Assembly (NCBI GenBank): GCA_947044365.1
Contig: OX345636.1
Span: forward strand, 9,568,001-9,632,000
Origin: Petrosia ficiformis
Lineage: Eukaryota; Porifera; Demospongiae; Haplosclerida; Petrosiidae
DNA length: 64,000 nucleotides
Reading direction: 5' to 3'
Shown here piece after piece: positions 54,001 through 61,800 of the stretch (position 1 is the stretch's first letter; every line of letters starts with the position of its first letter). Made by a program: the position numbers and the translations under genes. The notes under the pieces were generated by a model, which saw only the letters and a list, made by a program, of their open reading frames with translations, did not search any database and was not told the DNA's origin.

Positions 54001-57000
54001 AGCACAGAGTCTGGTTGGCAGACTGAAGGATTTAAACACCGAATTCAAAATTCATCACTTAGCTATCATTGATCTGATCGATGACGAGGATGAATTAAGT
54101 ATAGAACAAGATGCCCTTGACCACCATGACGACAAGATAGTCGAGATAGAACCTCACCTTCAACGACTGATATCTAATCTTGCTTCAGCATCAAGAATTG
54201 ATCCCAAGAGAACAGTACTAAAACAGCTGACGCAAGTAAAGGAAAAATTACGGGTCATTGGGGAATCCGTGAGCACTGCCTCGGAAGACATGGATGGTAT
54301 TTGTAAACTTTATCAACACGAAGAGCAGTTGTCAGACTTTAAGGCTGATATGAAGGAAATTCGAGCCACCATCCTGGGATTTGATCTAGAACCCACTGAT
54401 ACTCTTGTTGAGGAACAAACATCTGTCGAATCGGCCATTTTTGATTGCTCCTTGGCTATCAAGAGACGACTTCACTCTAAACCCGGTGAAGAAGGCAGTG
54501 GTAGTGCCGTTTCTCCAGGGGTAAAACTCCCGAAGCTTGATGTCCCCACTTTCAATGGAGACATCCTGAATTGGAAAAACTTCTGGCAGCAATTCCAAGT
54601 GTCCGTCCATGACCGATCAAGCTTGACAAACACCGAAAAGCTAGTTTATCTACAGAATTCCATCAAAGATGGCACTGCAAAACACACAATAGAAGGTCTC
54701 ACGAAATCTGGTGAGCACTACGAAGAAGCAGTTGACTGCCTGAAAGCACGATATGATCGTCCCCGTATCATACACCAAACACATGTACGCAAAATATTGG
54801 AAACTCCTAGTTTGAAGGAGGGAAGTGGGAAGGAGCTACGCACTCTTCACGACACTGTTGTTCAGCACTTGCGAGCATTGAAAAGTATGGGACACGAAAC
54901 ACCTAGTTCGTTTGTTACATCCATGTTGGAGCTCAAACTCGATAGTAACACGATGTTTGAATGGCAGCAATACAGCCAAAAACATGCTGATGTTCCTAAC
55001 CATCAAGAATTGTTGGATTTTATTAACCTACGAGCACAAGCAGCTGAAGCGACACATTCCGAGAGAAAGCAACCAAGGAGTATCCCACCTATCTACCATG
55101 CTAGCAAACCCTTCAAGGGGAACTCATCCCACAAACAAGTTAATTCATTTGCTGCAAGTACTCAGTCCACAGGGAATTGTCCAGCATGTAAGTCCACAAC
55201 CCATCCATTGTATATTTGTAATAGTTTTAAATTGTTATCCCATGATAACAAGATTGCTTTATTGAAAGCCAATGATTATTGTATCAATTGCTTACGCCCT
55301 GAGCACTTTATCAAGGATTGCAAATCCCTGCATCATTGTAAACGGTGTCAGAGGCCACATCACACATTGTTGCATATTGAGAATCAGGAAAATCAAAGTA
55401 AAAACATCGGTACAGATCCCGTGACGACCAATTCACATCATGTATCGGTCGGAATTGAACCCAATATGTTGCTTATGACCTGTCAAATTCTCGTAGAGAC
55501 TCCTCAGGGAACTGTTAAGGCTCGAGCCCTTCTAGATTCCGCATCTTCAGCATCATTTGTATCCGAGAGGCTTGCACAGACTCTCCGACTTCAACGTCTT
55601 TCTCAGAGTGCTAAGATATGCGGCATAGCCAATTTGACCTCAGACACTCGAGCATTTCCCATAACAGAATTTGAAGTTCGTTCCTTACACTCAAATCATT
55701 CCCTTCGTCACAAACACAACGTGAATGCTGTCATTGTGCTACGTGTCACTTGTGACTTACCGGTACATACAATTCCCTTTCACAAAGAATGGAAGCACCT
55801 CGAAGGTTTGAAACTAGCAGATCCTGAGTTCGGAAGACCGGGTAGAATTGATATCTTACTCGGAGTAGACATATTCGTGAACGTTATACGTCAAGGCCGG
55901 CGGAAGGGATCCCAAGGTTCACCAATGGCTATTGAAACTGAATTTGGTTGGGTCCTTGCTGGTAGCACCAGAGTTAATACTCCACATTGCATTACCACTC
56001 ATCATGTATCTTTATTATCTGGAGATGACCTCTTGCGTCAATTTTGGGAAGTTGAGGAGAAAACAATTCGTAATCCGTGTATGACCCCAGAAGAACGGAC
56101 AGTCATGCGTCAATTCCAATCAACACACTCACGAACCCCCGAAGGTAGATTTGTGGTACCTCTCCCCAGGAGAGTCATGGATGGTCAAATAGGTGAGTCT
56201 AGATCCCAAGCAGTACAAAGATTCACGTCTTTTGAAAGGTCACTTCACGCCAAGGATCAATTCAATGAATTCAAGGAAGTTATGGATGAGTATTTCAAAA
56301 CCCAACATGCAGAGGAAGTTCCCAAGGTTGATCTAGAGAAACCACCATATCAAGTGTTCTACTTACCTATGCACGCTGTGCGTAAAGAAACCAGCACGAC
56401 CACCAATATTTGAGCAGTTTTTGACGCATCAGCCAAATCATCAAGTAGAGTTTCTCTCAACGACACGTTATTGGTAGGACCAACCGTTCATCCTACTTTG
56501 GTAGATGTCCTCATGCGTTTTCTAATGTATCGTATTGCATTAACAACTGACATTAGTCGTATGTATCGAGCAGTTTTATTAACGGAATCCGATAGGGATC
56601 TTCACAGATTTGTATGGTGTTCAAACCCTAATACCCCCCTAAGGGATTATCGCATGACCAGAGTCACCTTTGGCATTTCAGCATCCTCCTTCATAGCTAA
56701 CATGTGCGTAAAACAGAACATTCTTGATTTTGCTGTTGACTATCCCGAAGCCGCCCGAGAAGCCACCAAGTCATTCTATGTTGATGATGGCCTTACTGGA
56801 GCTGACACAATCGAAGAAACGATAAGGTTACAGCACGAATTACAAGAACTATTCGGTAAAGGAGGATTCCTACTACGAAAATGGAATTCGAGCAGCCCAA
56901 CCGTATTATGTCGTATTGATCCTGAGCTCAGGGATACCCAATCAACCATTTCAATTTCTGATCCTGAAGCCAGTTACACAAAGGCTTTAGGAATCGAATG

Positions 57001-58853
57001 GAGTTCACACCATGACACCTTTAAACTCACAATTGCTGCTCTCCCACCTATGGAAGCCTTAACAAAACGAGCTCTTGTCTCGGACATTGCCAAGACATTT
57101 GATGCATTGGGATGGTTCTCACCTGTCATTGTGAAAGCAAAAATACTCCTACAATCATTATGGGCCGAGAAGTTAGACTGGGACGAATTGGTACCTGAAT
57201 CAATCCTGAATGAATGGTCACAGTGGCGAATCGATTTGAAAGTACTTTCCAGTCATCATATCCCTAGATGCTATTACCCCAAAGATGTCAAGGTCATTTC
57301 AACTCAACTCCATGGATTTTCAGATGCTTCAGAAAAGGCATACTCGGGAGTCGTATACCTCAGAATGGAAGACCCAAACGGAAGTTCATATACGTCCTTG
57401 GTGATGTCAAAAACTAGAGTAGCACCTATCAAGAGACAAACTATTCCTCGTTTGGAGCTTTGTGGGGCACTCTTGTTAGCCCAATTGTTACACAACTGTA
57501 AAGAAGTGTTGAATGTACCCATGGAAGATGTATTCGCTTGGACTGACTCCACCATAGTACTGAATTGGATTCAAGGAAATCCCCGTCGATTCAAGACATA
57601 TGTGGGGAATCGTGTATCTCAGATTATGGATCTCATATCACCAAGTCAGTGGAGACACGTGAATGGGACGGAGAATCCGGCCGATTGCGCCTCTCGAGGT
57701 TTATTTCCGTCTGAGATCCTAACCCATCACCTTTGGTGGGAAGGTCCCCCTTGGCTCAAGACTACTCCAAACGAATGGCCTATTCATGCGAGTCCAGAAG
57801 TCGACCTGAGCTCATAAGATCTTGAGTTATGTTCATTTGTCACAACTACAACCCTTAACGTTGTACCCCTCATCCCATTTGACAAATTCTCCTCGTTCAG
57901 CTACTATAAGAGAATCGTTGCGTGGATCATCAGATTCGGCAAAAACTGTCTCTCTAGAAAACGAAATGTTAGCCGTAAAACTGGACCATTGTCGGTACAA
58001 GAACTTAATCAAGCCAGTAATTACTGGATTTCCATCATACAGGGCACTTATTTCCACAAAGAAATTCAATTGCTCAAAAACAGACTTGAGCTCTCGTCCA
58101 ACAGTACACTGCTATCTCTCAATCCCTTGTTGGATTACCATGGTATTCTTCGTGTTGGCGGAAGACAACAAAATGCGAAATTCTCCTACAACAGTAAATA
58201 CTCGGTTATCATTCATGGTAAGCATCCTTTAACCAAACCAAGCAAGGATGGGCTCGTACGGATTGTAAAATTAAAGACTAAAGGTGGAATTTATACAAGA
58301 CCAGTTACGAAAATCGCATTATTACTCCTTTGTGAACAATAAAATTTATCATTGGACTGAACTACAGTACAGGTATTTGTATTATTCTATTGTAATATTA
58401 TTTGAAAGACCGTCCGGTCTTGGCCGGCAGTATGTTGATTCTTGTTGTGTAATTAATTATCAATTTGTATTTGTGGTTTATTATGTAATAGTTTTTCCCC
58501 ACCCTTTGTGGTTGGTTGTGCAATAGTGAACTGGTCAGCCACCAGCTGGTTTTTCTCTGTCAATACTGTTGTATATAATTTCAAACGTTTTGTTCATATG
58601 TATAATATATACAAATAAAAATTACAGTCCTCAAATTTGTCAATCTATTCGAGAAAGAAATCACAAACACACTACATGTACATCCAATAAAAATGTAAAA
58701 ACGGGAGAAAATGTTTTGGAGAAAACTTTAGTGCCACATTAACGTGCTTTAAAATGAGACAATTACAAACTGTATGTTTACATGTGTGTGCATTTGAAAT
58801 AACTTACAAGGTAATTCTGTAGTTGCTAATGTTGGATAAGTAGTCGTAAGATC

Positions 58854-58893
<40 letters not shown>

Positions 58894-61800
58894 TAATTAA
58901 TAATAATAAATAGTAATAATTATGTACAATTAAGATTAACATAATTATGCCTTATGTAGAAAGAAAAGTTACCATATTTGAGCAAATCAGTGCCTGGAGA
59001 ATGTAAATTTTACTCGCTATTTGCCCATTTAATAAAAGAAGCCACAGCAATTTTACATCTAAGAAGAGCTACGATTGTTCTTCCTAGCTTCAAACTTTTA
59101 TTGGTTTCTTTTACAAAATGGTCAAATATTGACAGTTGATAACATACTATACAAATAATAAGTTTAGGTTTCATACAGGACTTTTTTGTTTAAGAGGAAA
59201 AAAAATTGATCATGAGAAGCACAGTGCGTGTGTGTGTGTGTGTGTGGAGGTATGCTCCCCCAGAAAATGTTAAAGTTTAGGCCTTCTGAGGTTGCTTCGA
59301 AGACTTTGTAGCTGAAATGTTGTGGCATGTTGAAAAAACTTTAGTCTGAACTCCACTGGGTAGGGATATCCCCCCTTCCCCCAAGATGTATTAAACCCTG
59401 ATAAGATTATACATGTATATCATGTACATACATATGAGACCATCCAATTGAAAGGTAAATTGATTGCATAAGATTTAAAATGTAATTACATTTAAATGCT
59501 GTCATTTTGTATAGCCCTAAAACCAATGAAATTTGGAGTCCCAGATCAAAGAAGTCTCATTAAACGTCTTAGTTATATACAGCACAATTCAGTACAGTAC
59601 AGTATAGTACAGTACAGTATAGTACAGTATAGTACAGTAAACTAAAGTACAATTCAGTACAGTACAGTATAGTACAATACAGTACAGTACAGTTCAGTAC
59701 AGTATAGTACAGTACAGTACAATTCAGTACAGTACAGTATAGTACAGTACAGTACAGTTCAATACAGTATAGTACAGTACAGTACAGTACAATTCAGTAC
59801 AGTACAGTACAATTCAGTACAGTATAGTACAATTCAGTACAGTATAGTACTGTACAGTACAGTACAAATTATAACAACTATAATGACATGTACATGTACA
59901 TAATTATTATAACATCAGTGTTGATAAGTAGAGGACTGCATCAGTGATGCATGACATTTGGTCAACAATGTTCACTCAACCTTGTAAAATAGTGTTTTTT
60001 CCAGTTAGTGTCCAGATGATTGCTCATGGATCCATGGAATAGAGAAAAGGTGTTAATTAAATTGCAGATTTAGTCACATTGTTTTATAGATTATTACTCC
60101 ACCCACAAGTAGGCATCATTAATGATGTACTTATCAAAATGTCGTGCATGACTGGTCGTTACCACACCACTGTCTAGTAACTAGCAGAACAGTTCTTAAA
60201 GAACAGACAAGGTTGTCTTTTACTGTTATAAAGCTACATGTAGGCAGGGACATATGCACATTTGAGAAAACATGGAACACAAACTCAAGACAGATTGTCA
60301 GGGAGAAGCCATTGTTTTTCTATAACCAGCTAACAGCAACCAAAAAATCAAAAACATAAAAAGCGGTCAGTACATTTAAATACAGTATGTCAATAAAATG
60401 TCACCATACAGTACAGTAATTAGTAATTACTCAGTAGTTTGATTTCCACACTACAGTACTTCAACAGTACTTTTAACTACCACAGTAGTGAGATAGTGAT
60501 TACTATATTATACTGACAGTAGAACTAAGATAATTACAGTTACTGTATGTCGACTTATTATTGATATATACTGTATAATAATTACCAATTAGTAATTACC
60601 ATGGATGAGAAAAGGGTCCTTCTCAAAATACATCAAAGCATGGCAATCTCAAAAAAGAATTCATTAAACTGCAATCTACAATTATGCATGTGGTAGGAGA
60701 AGAGTTTGATGAACACACACAGTCTCCAGTTGTTATATTATTTCTTTAACCATTCACTTGGTACATTGTACATGAATTACATGTTACAGTACGTACATGT
60801 ATCTACTCCTCAATGGAAGTATTGTGGTTGTTCTTAATATTCAACTCAAAATGAAAGCATCATTTACAGTAGTAGTGTAATTCAATTAGTTTTGAATGAA
60901 CATTGATTTTGCTCTGATGATATTTTGTACTTCAACATTTTTAGTACATTTTACAATATCCTGACAAAATTGAATGGGTATGTTTGTTTTTCCATTCATA
61001 GGAACCCTTTCAGAATGCATAATTATACATGTGGTAGGAGAAGAGTTTGATGTTAATAAACATCAATTTTCAAGTTAACATTCTATAATAATTATTATAA
61101 TCATACATGTATTAAAGAGCAGTGGTGTGGAATCAGCCATGAGTCATGTAGGACATTGTCTGGAGAATGTCTGGCAAATTGATTATACAAAGTATATGGG
61201 AGCAGGACAAGAGTAATAATAGGTAAAATTGTCTCAATGTTTTCACATCTCTGTTAGAGAGTATGGTAGTACTCTCGTGTATGGCTATTGGCTAGGTTTT
61301 CAGTTTGGTTTCAACATGCTCAAAAACAATGAAAGCATCATTTACAGTAGTAGAAATGGATTCTACAACCTTCTTACTCCCAAAAAAATATCAGAAAACC
61401 CATCACTTCAAAATAGCAGACTTGAATAACGCCAAAAAACTCTCATTTTCTTAATCTTTTTTCAGAAATAACTAAAACATACAGCTGCAGTCAACTTCAT
61501 TCACAAACCAACAATTCATTAATTGTATTTTTGCGCAGGTCCAATTGATAAACAAGGCTTTGTGATAAACTCTAGCTAGCTCGATCCAATGAGTGTTTAT
61601 AAAAGTCGCCATATTGTAAAAACAGAATGCTCAATAACATAATACTGTATGTACAAGTGTATAATTCAACAACATTAACACTCAATATTAAAAAACCCAG
61701 CATCCCAAAACCAATCCCTCATAACCTCTGACATAAGCTACCAGTCACCATTATTAATAGACTAGGGAAATCCCACTACCCACTTGACCTCAAGTACATA

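Larger units (their letters stand above)
53566..58669 (+). mobile_element. BEL/Pao LTR retrotransposon, 5.1 kb, integrase deleted
   Basis: Two 237-bp LTRs, TG...CA, are flanked by the 5-bp duplication CACTA (53561-53565, 58670-58674). They differ at only about five positions, so the insertion is fairly recent. The interior holds a gag-pol frame with BEL/Pao-specific domains but no integrase. Retrotransposons of this class copy themselves through RNA in cytoplasmic particles and integrate with their own integrase; this copy cannot do so alone. It lies in the 12.4-kb first intron of the membrane-protein gene, on the opposite strand. Confidence 0.92.
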
